A stretch of DNA of 64,000 bases from Methylocystis sp. SC2 (lineage in GTDB: Bacteria; Pseudomonadota; Alphaproteobacteria; Rhizobiales; Beijerinckiaceae): the NCBI RefSeq assembly GCF_000304315.1, contig NC_018485.1, forward strand, positions 3,709,445 to 3,773,444, in the 5' to 3' direction. Shown piece after piece: positions 43,987-52,950 of the stretch. The position numbers and the translations under genes are program-made. Each line of letters opens with the position of its first letter. Position 1 is the first letter of the stretch. The notes under the pieces were generated by a model. The model saw only the letters and a list, made by a program, of their open reading frames with translations, was not told where the DNA came from and ran no database searches.

Positions 43987-44896
43987 GAAGCGCCTCCGAC
44001 TTCAAGCTGTCTTCGACAGCGCGACGCCGCCTTTCAAGGAAAGCCTCCGCTCGCGCAGCTTGCGCACAGAGGCTCGGCCAGGAGGGAAGGTCATTGTCCC
44101 ATTCGATCAGCGTCGCGACCGGTCCGCGGCGCGCCAGCGCGCGATCATAGAGCCGCCAGACCGGGTCAGGGACCGGCGCGCAATGCGCGTCGATCAGCAG
44201 AGGGCCGCCGATTTCGTCGACATCCTCGGCATATCCGGCGAGATGAATCTCTTCGACATAGGAAATCGGGAAGGCGTCGATATAATCCTTCGCCGAAAAA
44301 GCGAGGTTCGTGGCGCTGACATAGACGTTGGTCACGTCGAGCAGCAGCCGGCAATCCGTGCGGCGCACCACTTCGCGCAGGAAGTCGATCTCCGAATATT
44401 CCGAGGATCGGAACCGCAGATAGGCCGCCGGGTTTTCGAGGAGGATCGGCCTGCCGAGCGCCTCCTGGATTTGATCCACATGCGCGACGACATGCGCCAA
44501 GGTCGTCGCGTTGTAGGGCAGGGGCAGCAAGTCGTTGAGAAATCGCGCGCCCTGCGTCGACCAGGCGAGATGTTCGGAGCACGCCGCCGGGTCATAGCGC
44601 TCGACGAGCGCCTTCAGGCGGCCAAGATGCGCGCGGTCGAGAGGCTCGGCGCCGCCGACCGACAGGCCGACGCCATGGATCGACAGGGGCGACTCTCGGC
44701 GCATACGCATCAGCTGCGCGTGCGGAGCCCCGCCGGCGCCCATGTAATTCTCGGCGTGGATTTCGAAAAAACCGACATCGCGCGCCGAGGCTTCGATGTC
44801 GGCGAGATGCGCGCTCTTGAAACCGACGCCAGCGCGGGCGGGCAGCGAGGACGCTGCGCGCGCGCGGCCATGTTCGGGGGCGGAACGCGTGCCCAT
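43970..44896 (-). CDS. bufB: BufB / DUF692, MbnB-like multinuclear iron oxidase
   Basis: A 308-aa TIM-barrel protein from the ATG at 44896. Typical segments: [149 protein letters not shown]. Acidic and His residues in these loops form the iron site in MbnB-type enzymes. It begins 8 bases after bufA1. It probably oxidises Cys of the bufferin precursor(s). Confidence 0.95.
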   Translation of the reverse strand: MGTRSAPEHGRARAASSLPARAGVGFKSAHLADIEASARDVGFFEIHAENYMGAGGAPHAQLMRMRRESPLSIHGVGLSVGGAEPLDRAHLGRLKALVERYDPAACSEHLAWSTQGARFLNDLLPLPYNATTLAHVVAHVDQIQEALGRPILLENPAAYLRFRSSEYSEIDFLREVVRRTDCRLLLDVTNVYVSATNLAFSAKDYIDAFPISYVEEIHLAGYAEDVDEIGGPLLIDAHCAPVPDPVWRLYDRALARRGPVATLIEWDNDLPSWPSLCAQAARAEAFLERRRRAVEDSLKSEALHDDLG

Positions 44897-44904
44897 GCCG
44901 GACC

Positions 44905-45183
44905 TCAGTGCGAAATCGGCTCGAGGCTGCCCTTGCCCTTGGGCGTCACGATCGACGTGCAGGTGCCCTTCGGAACATATTTCCATGCGTCGCCTTGATA
45001 ATTGGTCTTCGACGTTCCCGCGCAGCTGGTTCCCGGGCCCGCGGCGCAATCATTCTTGCCCTTCAAGGAGACGCCGAAGCATTTTTCTTGGTCGTTCGCG
45101 GCCTTGGCCGTTTCCGCCAGAGCGACGGCCGTCGCGAAGGCGCCCGCGATCGCAAAGGCGGCGCACAGCTTCTTGTCTGACAT
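44905..45183 (-). CDS. bufA1: BufA1-family bufferin precursor (DUF2282)
   Basis: A 92-aa precursor with a signal peptide (residues ~1-29, ...AETAKAA) and the family core: [33 protein letters not shown]. The mature part has four Cys. In characterised relatives the Cys are partly converted by BufB/BufC into copper-binding heterocycles and the peptide buffers copper in the periplasm. First gene of the bufA1-bufB-bufC-doxX run. An ECF-type promoter (TGTAACC-N13-CGACGAA) starts about 100 bases upstream. Confidence 0.95.
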   Translation of the reverse strand: MSDKKLCAAFAIAGAFATAVALAETAKAANDQEKCFGVSLKGKNDCAAGPGTSCAGTSKTNYQGDAWKYVPKGTCTSIVTPKGKGSLEPISH

Positions 45184-45454
45184 TCTAATCTCCCTCTGCT
45201 TGAGTCCGGTTCACCCAAAATGACAATCGTTGGAGCCTGAGGCGTTCGGAGCGAAATCAAGGCGACCTTCGCCGCCTCGTGGGTCAATTTCGTCGCGACC
45301 GCGTCAAAGGTTACAATGTGCGTTCTTCTGCGCAAGCAAGTCAGGCGAGATGGCGCGCCGACGCCTGATCGATTAAAACGGGCGTCGGCGGAGTCCCCGC
45401 TCCAGCGCAGCGTCAATATCAGCGGCGGAGCGGCGACGCAGATTCGCAGCGGAC
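45184..45454. other. divergent promoter region, bufA1 / ECF sigma
   Basis: 271 bases between the divergent bufA1 and sigma-factor genes. The bufA1-directed promoter is at 45289-45315. No equally good copy reads towards the sigma gene. A few GC hairpins (GGCGTCGGCGG region) may be chance. Confidence 0.5.
45289..45315 (-). promoter_or_regulatory. ECF-type promoter of bufA1
   Basis: On the minus strand: -35 TGTAACC (45309-45315), a 13-base spacer, -10 CGACGAA (45289-45295). The same two elements with the same spacing stand before bufA2 at 47121-47147. The AAC core is usual for ECF -35 elements. Confidence 0.75.
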
Positions 45455-46030
45455 ATGAGCGAATTGAGCGATACGTCGAACGACCGGGAAAGCCGCTGGC
45501 GCGCGCTCATGGCGTCGGCGCAGGACGGCGATCATGCCGCCTATGGCGAGCTCCTGTCCGATCTCTTTCCCGTTTTGCGCCGGTTTGTCGTGCGAAAATG
45601 GCCGAATGCGCATGATACGGAAGACGTGGTTCAGGAAATCCTGGTGTCCATTCACACGGTGCGCCAGACCTATGATCGCGAGCGCCCGTTTACGCCCTGG
45701 CTGATGACCATCGCGGCGCGCCGCGTCGCCGACGCCGCGCGAAGTCGCTACGCACGCGGCGCCAACGAAACGACGGTCGATGTTTTGCCTGAAACCTTTG
45801 ACGGCGACGGCGCGAAATCCGAACAAGAGACGCGGGACGATCGCGAGGCGCTTCGCAAAGCCATGGCGATCCTGCCGGCGGGCCAGCGCCAGGCGATTGA
45901 ACTGATCAAGATCCAAGGTCTTTCGCTGGACGAAGCGTCTCAGGTCACGGGGAAGAGCGTCGGTTCGCTGAAAGTCGGAATCCATCGAGCCATCAAAGCG
46001 ATGCGGCAGGCCCTGGAGCGGATTGGCTAG
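45455..46030 (+). CDS. ECF RNA polymerase sigma factor (SigF type)
   Basis: A 191-aa sigma-70-like factor: region 2 with LRRFVVRKWPNAHDTEDVVQEILVSIHTVRQTY and FTPWLMTIAARRVADAARSRYA, and region 4 with LPAGQRQAIELIKIQGLSLDEASQVTGKSVGSLKVGIHRAIKAMRQAL. It precedes a NrsF-type membrane gene by three bases and lies between two bufferin precursor genes that share one promoter pattern, so it is the likely sigma factor for both. In Caulobacter the SigF/NrsF pair controls bufferin genes in response to metal. Confidence 0.93.
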   Translation: MSELSDTSNDRESRWRALMASAQDGDHAAYGELLSDLFPVLRRFVVRKWPNAHDTEDVVQEILVSIHTVRQTYDRERPFTPWLMTIAARRVADAARSRYARGANETTVDVLPETFDGDGAKSEQETRDDREALRKAMAILPAGQRQAIELIKIQGLSLDEASQVTGKSVGSLKVGIHRAIKAMRQALERIG

Positions 46031-46033
46031 CGA

Positions 46034-46717
46034 ATGTTGAACCAAGACCTGATCGAAGCCCTGACCGACAATTGCGCGCCGATACGCCCGCTCCCGCATC
46101 CTGCGTGGCGCGCGCTCGTTTGGTTCGCGGCTTCGCTTTGTTATGTCGCGATCGTGGTGGCGGCGATGGGGGTGAGGCCCGATTTTTTCCACAAGATCGC
46201 CGACCCGCAGTTTGCGACGGAAGTGGCTGCGGCGTTCCTGACGAGCGTCGTCGCCGCGGCGGGGGCCTTCAGCGCCGGCTGTCCGGCGCGCCCGATCTGG
46301 GAGCGGCTCGCCGCCGGATTGTTCTTCTTGCTCTGGGCGGGCGCGCTCGCCGTTGGATGCTGGAGGGACGTTGACGCCTTCGGGGTGTCCGGTCTCTTCT
46401 CGCATTCGGACATTTATTGCCTGCCCACCATTCTCGCCATCAGCATCCCGGCGGCGGTGTTGATCCTTTCGATGGTCAAGCGCGGCGCGCCGATTGCGCC
46501 ATTCGTGACGATTGGACTTGCCGCGCTGGCGTCGACGGCCTTGGCGGCGGCGGCGCTGCGCCTATCCTTCAGGCAGGACGCGGCGGCGTCGGTCTGCATC
46601 TGGCAGTTCGGTTCCGTCGTCCTGCTGACGGGAGTCGCCTCGCTGTTCGGCCGGGCGCTCCTGCACTGGACCATGCGCGACGAGTTGATCGCCTCCTTGC
46701 GCGCGCATCGCCGCTGA
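46034..46717 (+). CDS. NrsF-type (DUF1109) membrane anti-sigma regulator
   Basis: A 227-aa protein with six hydrophobic segments and conserved motifs: MLNQDLIEALTDNCAPIRPLPHPAW, FSAGCPARPIWERL, CWRDVDAFG and HSDIYCLPTILAISIPAA. Its Cys in CPAR and IYCLP are the family hallmarks. Such proteins hold an ECF sigma factor at the membrane until heavy-metal or redox stress. It lies three bases behind the sigma gene. Confidence 0.92.
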   Translation: MLNQDLIEALTDNCAPIRPLPHPAWRALVWFAASLCYVAIVVAAMGVRPDFFHKIADPQFATEVAAAFLTSVVAAAGAFSAGCPARPIWERLAAGLFFLLWAGALAVGCWRDVDAFGVSGLFSHSDIYCLPTILAISIPAAVLILSMVKRGAPIAPFVTIGLAALASTALAAAALRLSFRQDAAASVCIWQFGSVVLLTGVASLFGRALLHWTMRDELIASLRAHRR

Positions 46718-46786
46718 TCGTACGCGCCGGAAATCGAAGGCCGGCGCGGAACGGACGAAGAAAACGCATCCGTCCGCGCCGCCTGG

Positions 46787-47053
46787 CTACATCTCTGCGA
46801 CCTTGCCGCCCTTCGCCTCGCAGGCCGCTGCTGATTTTTCGGGCAGCCACCCCTGACCCTTGCATGAGTTCATGCCCTTGCAGGCGTTGTTGGCGGTCTT
46901 ACAGGCGCTGGTTCCCTTGCATGAATTGATTCCGCCGCAATGGACAGATTTGCTCATCTTTTTGGCGAGCGCCGGCGTCGGCGCCGCGCCGCTCAGAACC
47001 AGCGCGATCGCCGCGGCGGCCATTGAGGCGCCCGAAACGATTTTGGCGTTCAT
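46787..47053 (-). CDS. bufA2: second bufferin precursor, BufA2 type
   Basis: An 88-aa precursor starting MNAKIVSGASMAAAAIALVLSG with cleavage near PALAKKM. The mature part has six Cys in a repeat-like pattern: HCGGINSC, KGTSAC, KTANNAC, KGMNSC and a last AACEAKGG. The (K)GxxxC spacing differs from BufA1. GGAGATGG precedes the ATG at 47053. It carries its own TGTAACC-N13-CGACGAA promoter but no bufB/bufC of its own in the window, so it may use the BufB/BufC encoded at 43-45 kb or act unmodified. It converges with the NrsF gene. Confidence 0.88.
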   Translation of the reverse strand: MNAKIVSGASMAAAAIALVLSGAAPTPALAKKMSKSVHCGGINSCKGTSACKTANNACKGMNSCKGQGWLPEKSAAACEAKGGKVAEM

Positions 47054-47120
47054 TTCCATCTCCTTGCACATCCGCTCGCGGGACGAGCGCTCCAGGTTCA
47101 TAAGGAACCTGCGGACGCTA

Positions 47121-47147
47121 TTCGTCGCCGTTGCGAATAAGGTTACA
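47121..47147 (-). promoter_or_regulatory. ECF-type promoter of bufA2
   Basis: TGTAACC (47141-47147), 13-base spacer, CGACGAA (47121-47127) on the minus strand, 68 bases upstream of the bufA2 ATG. Identical elements and spacing to the bufA1 promoter. Confidence 0.75.
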
Positions 47148-47244
47148 GCCATATCGACGCGCCCGCCGCCGGGCATGGTTTCGGGAGATGGCGCTTATTG
47201 AATGCGCACACCGGTTTGCGGAAAGCGCATGAAGCCGAAATATG

Positions 47245-47625
47245 CTACGCCGCGCTTTTAGGCGTCATGCTCGGCGCCGTGGCCGCCTGCAGAAGCATCG
47301 CGCTCGTCTCGTCAGCCGAGAATACTCTGGTGAGGCGATTGCGGCTCAGATGCCCTGCGGCGACGTCCGCGATCTCAATAGCCGCGGCGGTGGTTTCATC
47401 GGGCGCTTCAAAGAGCGCAAATCCGTCATATTCTGCGCCGGGCGTGTAATATAATCCGATGAGGCGGCCGCCGAAGTGCCTGAGAAGCGCTTCTGAAGCC
47501 GCGGCGCGGTCCTGCGGCGTCTTGATGAAGGTGGACCAAGCGGCAGGAGAATAGGCAAACTGCGCCAGGAACAAGGGCAAGTTTTCGTCCTCCGTCCGGA
47601 GGCGGCAGTTTGCGCGTTTCGGCAT
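47245..47625 (-). CDS. GYD-domain protein
   Basis: A 126-aa protein. PLFLAQFAYSPAAWSTFIKTPQDRAAASEALLRHFGGRLIGLYYTPGAEYDGFALFEAPDETTAAAIEIADVAAGHL is the GYD domain (ferredoxin-like alpha/beta). Function unknown, possibly small-molecule binding. The first 15 residues may be untranslated; only one Met is available, at the chosen start. It lies head to head with the RND adaptor gene. Confidence 0.8.
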   Translation of the reverse strand: MPKRANCRLRTEDENLPLFLAQFAYSPAAWSTFIKTPQDRAAASEALLRHFGGRLIGLYYTPGAEYDGFALFEAPDETTAAAIEIADVAAGHLSRNRLTRVFSADETSAMLLQAATAPSMTPKSAA

Positions 47626-47759
47626 TGCTTGGCAATGCGGGGCGGGCGAGGCGCTGCAGAGCGCGATTGCCTTCTGGGAGCGCCGCCCTTACGCCGTCAC
47701 TGCGTTATGCGCCGGTCAAGAATGGCCGGTTCAATGCGAATGTTAAATCCGGAGGTGAA

Positions 47760-48956
47760 ATGCTGTTGGCTTTTGTGGCGGCGCGCGGCGGCGATGGTCA
47801 CGGGAGAGTCGTAAGCGCAGTGTTTAAAGCCCTAGTGGCGTTGGCGTTCCTCGCTCAGTCAGCAGCGGCGCGCGCAGAGGGTCCGGTCCCGGAAGTGGTG
47901 GTCTCCCGCCCGCTCGCGAGGACGATACCGCGCTGGGACGAATATACAGGTCGTTTCGAGGCCTTAAAGCAGGTCGAGGTGCGCGCCCGCGTCTCCGGCG
48001 CTCTGGAGAAGATCAATTTCACCGATGGGCAGTTCGTCAAAGCCGGCGACGTCCTCTTCGTCATCGATCAGCGGCCATATCAGATCGCTGTCGACAGCGC
48101 GCGTGCGGAGCTTACCCGGGCGCAGGCGCAGGCCGCGATGTCCGCGCGCGATTACGGGCGCGCGCAGGAAATGACGCAGGGCCGCACCATTACTGCCCGC
48201 GACGTCGATCAGCGCAAAGCGAGCAATGATATCGCCAAGGCGCAGGTCTTGAGCGCCGAAGCCGCGCTTCGCAACGCCGAGCTCAATCTGGAATGGACGC
48301 AGGTTCGCGCGCCGATCGCCGGGCGCGTGTCGGACCGTCGCGTCGATTCGGGCAATCTGGTTCAGGGCGGACAGGCGGATGCGACCTTGCTCACGACGAT
48401 CGTGACGCTCGATCCCATTCACTTCATCTTCGACGCCTCCGAGGCCGACTACATTCGCTATGCGCGCTCAGCGGAGCGCCAGCAGGAAACCTCGCGCGAG
48501 TTCAAGAATCGCGTTTCGGTGCGGCTGGCTGACGAGACCGAGTGGACCCGCAGCGGCGTCATGGACTTCATCGACAATCAGCTCAATCGGCGCTCGGGGA
48601 CGATCCGTGGCCGAGCCGTCTTCGACAACAAGGACTATTTTCTGACGCCCGGCACGTTCGGCCGCCTGCGCCTGTTCGGCGGCGACGTCTCCGCGCTGCT
48701 CATTCCCGACGCTTCCGTCGTCTCCGATCAGACGAGCAAGACCGTGCTTGTCGTGTCGGACGACAACAAGGTCATCGCCAAGTCCGTGAGTCTTGGCCCC
48801 ATTCACAATGGTCTGCGAGTGATCCAATCCGGCCTCGACGCGAAGGATCGAATCGTGATCGGCGGGCTCGCAAATCCGATGGTTCGCTCCGGCGCGACCG
48901 TCCAGCCCAAGGAAGGCGAGATCAAGGAAGCGCCTGTCGCGGTCAGCGACCGATAG
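47760..48956 (+). CDS. RND efflux periplasmic adaptor (AcrA/MexA-like)
   Basis: A 398-aa membrane-fusion protein. GGAGGTGAA stands directly before the ATG at 47760; a signal peptide follows (KALVALAFLAQSAAARAEG). RWDEYTGRFEALKQVEVRARVSG is the barrel-sandwich start, then a long hairpin (GRAQEMTQGRTITARDVDQRKASND) and WTQVRAPIAGRVSDRRVDSGNLV. It couples the inner-membrane pump encoded by the next gene to an outer-membrane channel. No TolC-type gene is present in the window. Confidence 0.94.
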   Translation: MLLAFVAARGGDGHGRVVSAVFKALVALAFLAQSAAARAEGPVPEVVVSRPLARTIPRWDEYTGRFEALKQVEVRARVSGALEKINFTDGQFVKAGDVLFVIDQRPYQIAVDSARAELTRAQAQAAMSARDYGRAQEMTQGRTITARDVDQRKASNDIAKAQVLSAEAALRNAELNLEWTQVRAPIAGRVSDRRVDSGNLVQGGQADATLLTTIVTLDPIHFIFDASEADYIRYARSAERQQETSREFKNRVSVRLADETEWTRSGVMDFIDNQLNRRSGTIRGRAVFDNKDYFLTPGTFGRLRLFGGDVSALLIPDASVVSDQTSKTVLVVSDDNKVIAKSVSLGPIHNGLRVIQSGLDAKDRIVIGGLANPMVRSGATVQPKEGEIKEAPVAVSDR

Positions 48957-48976
48957 ACGTCGAGATCAGGAACGCT

Positions 48977-51900
48977 ATGCGCATTTCGCACTTCTTCATC
49001 GAGCGGCCGATCTTTGCGGCGGTGCTTTCCGTGCTTCTGACGCTTGCGGGAGCGATCGCGCAGGGCGCGCTGCCCGTCTCCGAATATCCGGAAATCGCGC
49101 CGCCGACGGTGAATATCAGCGCGACCTATCCGGGCGCGTCGGCGGACGTGATCGCCGAGACCGTGGCCTCGCCCATCGAGCAGGAGGTCAATGGCGTCGA
49201 CAACATGCTCTACATCACGTCGCAATCGACCGGCGACGGACGCGTGTCGATCGACGTCGTGTTCAAGCCGGGCGTCAACATCGATCTCGCGCAGGTGCTC
49301 GTTCAGAACCGCGTCGCCATCGCCAACCCGCGCTTGCCGGAGGAGGTGACGCGTTTCGGCGTCGTGGTGAAGAAGGCCTCGCCGGATCTGATGATGGTCG
49401 TCCATCTGCTGTCGCCCGACGGCTCCCGCGACCAGCAATATATTTCGAACTATGCGACGCTCTATGTGAAGGACGCCATCGCCCGAATTGACGGCGTTGG
49501 CGACGCGCGCCTCTTTGGCGCGAGAGACTATTCGATGCGCGTCTGGCTCGATCCCGCGAAAGTCGAGGCGCGCGATCTGACGGCGGGCGACGTCATCGCC
49601 GCTTTGCGCGGCGCCAATCTGCAAGTCGCCGCCGGCGCGGTCAATCAGCCGCCGGCGGCCTCGGCGGGCGCCTTTCAGCTTTCGGTGCAGACTCTGGGAC
49701 GGCTCAGCACGCCGGAGCAATTCGGCGACATCGTCATCCGCGCCGACGCCGACGGCCAGATTCATCTGCGCGATATCGCGCGCATCGAATTCGGCGCGCA
49801 GGACTATACGCTCAACGCCTATCTCAATCACGACGTCGCCACGGCGCTCGGCATTTTCCAGCGTCCCGGCTCGAACGCCCTGCAGACGGCTGAAGCCGTC
49901 AAGCAGGAGATGGAGCGGCTCAAGAAGAATTTTCCCGCCGGCGTCGATTACACGGTCGTCTACAATCCCACCGAATTCATCCAGCAGTCGGTGGACGAAG
50001 TCGTCCATACGCTGCTCGAAGCGATCGTCCTCGTCGTTCTCGTCGTCATCCTGTTCCTGCAGACGTGGCGGGCGGCGATCATTCCGGTGGCGGCGATCCC
50101 CGTGTCGCTGATCGGCAGCTTCGCCGTGATGAAGGCCGCCGGCCTCAGCTTCAACACGCTCTCGCTCTTTGGTCTGGTGCTCGCGATCGGCATCGTCGTC
50201 GACGACGCGATCGTCGTGGTGGAGAATGTCGAGCGCTATCTGGCGCAAGGGCTCTCGCCCAAGGAAGCCGCGCACAAGACCATGGATGAAGTCGGCGGCG
50301 CGCTGATCGCGATTGCGCTCGTGCTTTGCGGCGTGTTCATCCCCACCGCCTTCATCAGCGGCTTGCAGGGCGCTTTCTACAAGCAGTTCGCCATCACCAT
50401 TGCGAGCGCGACAATCATATCGGCCTTTGTCTCCCTGACCTTGTCGCCGGCCTTGGCCTCCGTGCTGTTGAAGCCGCACGACGTCGAGGAGGAGGAGAAG
50501 ACTCATCGGCTGAGTTGGGCGCATGCGCCGCTGCGGCGCTTCTTCGACGCCTTCAACTCTGGCTTCGACCGGCTGTCGAATTCTTATGGGGCGGCGACGG
50601 GCCGTCTCGTGCGGCTGGGCGTCGTGATGCTCGCCGTCTACGCGATCCTGATCTTTTTCGCCTTCGATCTGCTGCGCCGAACGCCGACCGGCCTCATTCC
50701 GCAGCTCGATCGCGGCTATGTGATCGCCGCGTTCCAATTGCCGCCCGGCGCGACGCTCGATCGCACCGACAAGGTCATGCGCGAAGCGACCGACATTATT
50801 TTGAAACGCGCAGGCGTCAAGGACGCGGTCGTTTTCACCGGCTTCGACGGCGCGACATTCACCAATGCGCCGAACACCGGCGTGATCTTCGTCACGCTGG
50901 AGGGCTTCGAGGAACGTGCAAAAAAGGGGCTATCCTCGGCGCAGATCCAGGCCGACCTTTACGCGCAGCTGTCCAAGCTGAACGACGCCTTCGTCTTCGT
51001 GCTGGCGCCGGCGTCGGTTCCAGGCATCGGCACCGGCGGCGGCCTCAAGGGCTATGTGCAGGATCGCGCCGGGCGCGGACTTCCCGCGCTTGAAAACGCG
51101 ACGTGGTCGCTCGCCGGCGCGGCGGGACAGTCGGGCGAATTCACCCAGGCGTTCACGCTGTTCAACACGCGCACGCCGCAAATCTTCGCCGACGTCGACC
51201 GCACCAAGGCCGAGCTCATCGGCGTGCCGATTTCGCGCGTTTTCGAGACGCTCTCGGTCTATCTTGGCTCGACCTTCGTCAACGACTTCAATGTCCTTGG
51301 ACGCACCTACCGCGTCATGGCGCAGGCCGACGATCCCTTTCGCCTGACGCTGCGCGACATCGCTAATCTGAAGACGCGCAGCGCCTCGGGGGCGATGGCG
51401 CCGATCGGCGCCGTCGCCGCCTTCCGCGATACGACGGGCGCGTTCCGCGTGCCGCGCTACAATCTCTATCCGGCCGCCGAGGTGCAGCTCAATCTCGCGC
51501 GCGGCGTCTCCTCCGGCCAGGGCATCGCCGCGGTCGAGAAGCTCGCGGCGGAAAAGCTGCCGCAGGGATTCGGCTTCGAATGGACCGAAATCGCGCTGCA
51601 GGAGAAGCTCGCCGGGCACACCGCCGCGATCGCCTTCGGCCTCGCGGTGGTTTTCGTCTTTCTGCTGCTCGCCGCGCTCTATGAGAGCCTGCTCCTGCCG
51701 GTTTCGGTGATCCTCATCGTGCCGATGTGCATTCTCGCGGCGATGCTCGGGGTCGTCTCGCGCGGGCTCGACCGCAACATATTGGTCGAAATCGGGCTGG
51801 TCGTGCTGATTGGCCTTGCGGCGAAGAACGCCATTCTCATCGTCGAATTCGCCAAGCAGGCGGAAGATGCGGGCCAATCAAAGTTCGAGGCGGCCGTCAC

Positions 51901-52258
51901 CGCCGCCCGCACGCGCCTTAGGCCCATTCTGATGACGTCGCTGGCTTTCATTCTCGGCGTGCTGCCGCTCGCCGTCGCACAGGGCGCCGGCGCCGAAATG
52001 CGTCAATCGATCGGCACGGCGGTGTTTTTCGGCATGCTCGGCGTGACGCTGTTCGGCCTCGCCTTCACGCCGACCTTCTACGTGGTCGTGCGTATTTTCG
52101 CGCGTTATTTCCGGTCAGGGAGCGCCCGCGAGCCGACGCCGGCGGCTGCAAGGTCGGACGGGAGTTTCGCGCAGGAGATCGGCTTGCGCGAAGCAAGACA
52201 GCTCGATCTGAGCCGAGCCAAGAGGTGGCTCGACGGCCTTCGGCGCAGGCTTCAATGA
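48977..52258 (+). CDS. RND efflux pump permease (AcrB/MexB-like, HAE1)
   Basis: A 1093-aa proton-driven exporter, 20 bases after its adaptor. Starts MRISHFFIERPIFAAVLSVLL; GLSFNTLSLFGLVLAIGIVVDDAIVVVENVERYL is helix TM4 with the two essential Asp; the second half repeats with LIGLAAKNAILIVEFAKQAEDAG (essential Lys region replaced by the usual AKNAIL motif). FERPTGLIPQLDRGYVIAAFQLP marks the C-half periplasmic start. Two large periplasmic loops indicate organic-substrate (HAE1) type; the exact drug spectrum is unknown. The C-terminal tail after ~1055 is basic and variable. Confidence 0.95.
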   Translation: MRISHFFIERPIFAAVLSVLLTLAGAIAQGALPVSEYPEIAPPTVNISATYPGASADVIAETVASPIEQEVNGVDNMLYITSQSTGDGRVSIDVVFKPGVNIDLAQVLVQNRVAIANPRLPEEVTRFGVVVKKASPDLMMVVHLLSPDGSRDQQYISNYATLYVKDAIARIDGVGDARLFGARDYSMRVWLDPAKVEARDLTAGDVIAALRGANLQVAAGAVNQPPAASAGAFQLSVQTLGRLSTPEQFGDIVIRADADGQIHLRDIARIEFGAQDYTLNAYLNHDVATALGIFQRPGSNALQTAEAVKQEMERLKKNFPAGVDYTVVYNPTEFIQQSVDEVVHTLLEAIVLVVLVVILFLQTWRAAIIPVAAIPVSLIGSFAVMKAAGLSFNTLSLFGLVLAIGIVVDDAIVVVENVERYLAQGLSPKEAAHKTMDEVGGALIAIALVLCGVFIPTAFISGLQGAFYKQFAITIASATIISAFVSLTLSPALASVLLKPHDVEEEEKTHRLSWAHAPLRRFFDAFNSGFDRLSNSYGAATGRLVRLGVVMLAVYAILIFFAFDLLRRTPTGLIPQLDRGYVIAAFQLPPGATLDRTDKVMREATDIILKRAGVKDAVVFTGFDGATFTNAPNTGVIFVTLEGFEERAKKGLSSAQIQADLYAQLSKLNDAFVFVLAPASVPGIGTGGGLKGYVQDRAGRGLPALENATWSLAGAAGQSGEFTQAFTLFNTRTPQIFADVDRTKAELIGVPISRVFETLSVYLGSTFVNDFNVLGRTYRVMAQADDPFRLTLRDIANLKTRSASGAMAPIGAVAAFRDTTGAFRVPRYNLYPAAEVQLNLARGVSSGQGIAAVEKLAAEKLPQGFGFEWTEIALQEKLAGHTAAIAFGLAVVFVFLLLAALYESLLLPVSVILIVPMCILAAMLGVVSRGLDRNILVEIGLVVLIGLAAKNAILIVEFAKQAEDAGQSKFEAAVTAARTRLRPILMTSLAFILGVLPLAVAQGAGAEMRQSIGTAVFFGMLGVTLFGLAFTPTFYVVVRIFARYFRSGSAREPTPAAARSDGSFAQEIGLREARQLDLSRAKRWLDGLRRRLQ

Positions 52259-52295
52259 TCGAGCGCGGGCGCGAAAGGACGCGCCTGGCGCAGAC

Positions 52296-52541
52296 TTACT
52301 GGAAGTGCTCTTCGCGCAGCTTCGTGCTCTGCGTCGGGCCGAACTCACGGCGGCAGGCGGGGCTCAACCGCGCGATATTCTGCTGCAGACAGGATTCGAT
52401 CTCTTCGACGAAAGGAATGTCGGCGCTGCAGAATTTCAAGGCGTCGCCCATGCAGTCGGAGCGTTCCTGCGACGTGCCCTGAGCCCAGGCGGGAGTCGCG
52501 GCGAACGCCAGGAGAAGCAAAAACGGAATGAGTTTACGCAT
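52296..52541 (-). CDS. small periplasmic Cys-rich repeat protein
   Basis: An 81-aa protein: signal peptide MRKLIPFLLLLAFAATPAWA, then a GLG1-type Cys-rich repeat, ERSDCMGDALKFCSADIPFVEEIESCLQQNIARLSPACRREF, with four Cys likely in two disulfides. AAGGA precedes the ATG at 52541. Function of these bacterial single-repeat proteins is unknown. Confidence 0.8.
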   Translation of the reverse strand: MRKLIPFLLLLAFAATPAWAQGTSQERSDCMGDALKFCSADIPFVEEIESCLQQNIARLSPACRREFGPTQSTKLREEHFQ

Positions 52542-52639
52542 GTCGTTCCTTTCACACCGAAGCGTTCCGGTAATGCGCAAGACATAGCGTAGAATCGTTC
52601 CTTTCGAAAAGCAAAGGGCGCTGAACGAGACTTCTTTGG

Positions 52640-52942
52640 TTAATCGGAACGGCGTGACGGCGCGAGCACTTGCTCGGCGAGAGCGGCGCGGGTGAGACGC
52701 AAGAGTTCGTCGAGCGAGGGATTGGACAGGGCGTCGCCTGAGGGTTCGAACCGCACGACGGGTTCACGCGTGCAGAGCCGCAAACAATCGCGCGTCGCAA
52801 GGGCGAAACGGCCGGACGCCAGCTCCTGCGAAAAGGCCTGAGCAAAAGACGTCTCGACCGACGCGAGCAGCGTGCGGCCTTTCCCTTCGGCGTCGCAGCG
52901 CGGGCCGACGCAGACGAGAAGACGCACGGGATCGGCGTTCAC
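52640..52942 (-). CDS. 2Fe-2S ferredoxin-like thioredoxin-fold protein
   Basis: A 100-aa protein starting at a GTG (52942), 8 bases after glyA. VCVGPRCDAEGKG and TRDCLRLCTREPVVRFEPSG give the four Cys pattern of (2Fe-2S) thioredoxin-like ferredoxins, with a C-terminal DELLRLTRAALAEQVL helix. Such proteins serve as small electron carriers. Same strand as glyA and probably on its transcript. The start is the uncertain part. Confidence 0.75.
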   Translation of the reverse strand: MNADPVRLLVCVGPRCDAEGKGRTLLASVETSFAQAFSQELASGRFALATRDCLRLCTREPVVRFEPSGDALSNPSLDELLRLTRAALAEQVLAPSRRSD

Positions 52943-52950
52943 GGGGGCGC

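Noticed and set aside
42662..45183. methanobactin biosynthesis operon
   Set aside because: BufB and BufC resemble MbnB and MbnC, but the precursor is a DUF2282 peptide with a Sec signal, and no TonB receptor or MbnH/MbnP-type genes are adjacent. Bufferin is the better call.
48803..50737. 644-codon open frame on the minus strand
   Set aside because: Antisense to the RND permease gene; composition (Arg, His, Asp-rich, no hydrophobic pattern) is typical of a reverse-complement shadow.
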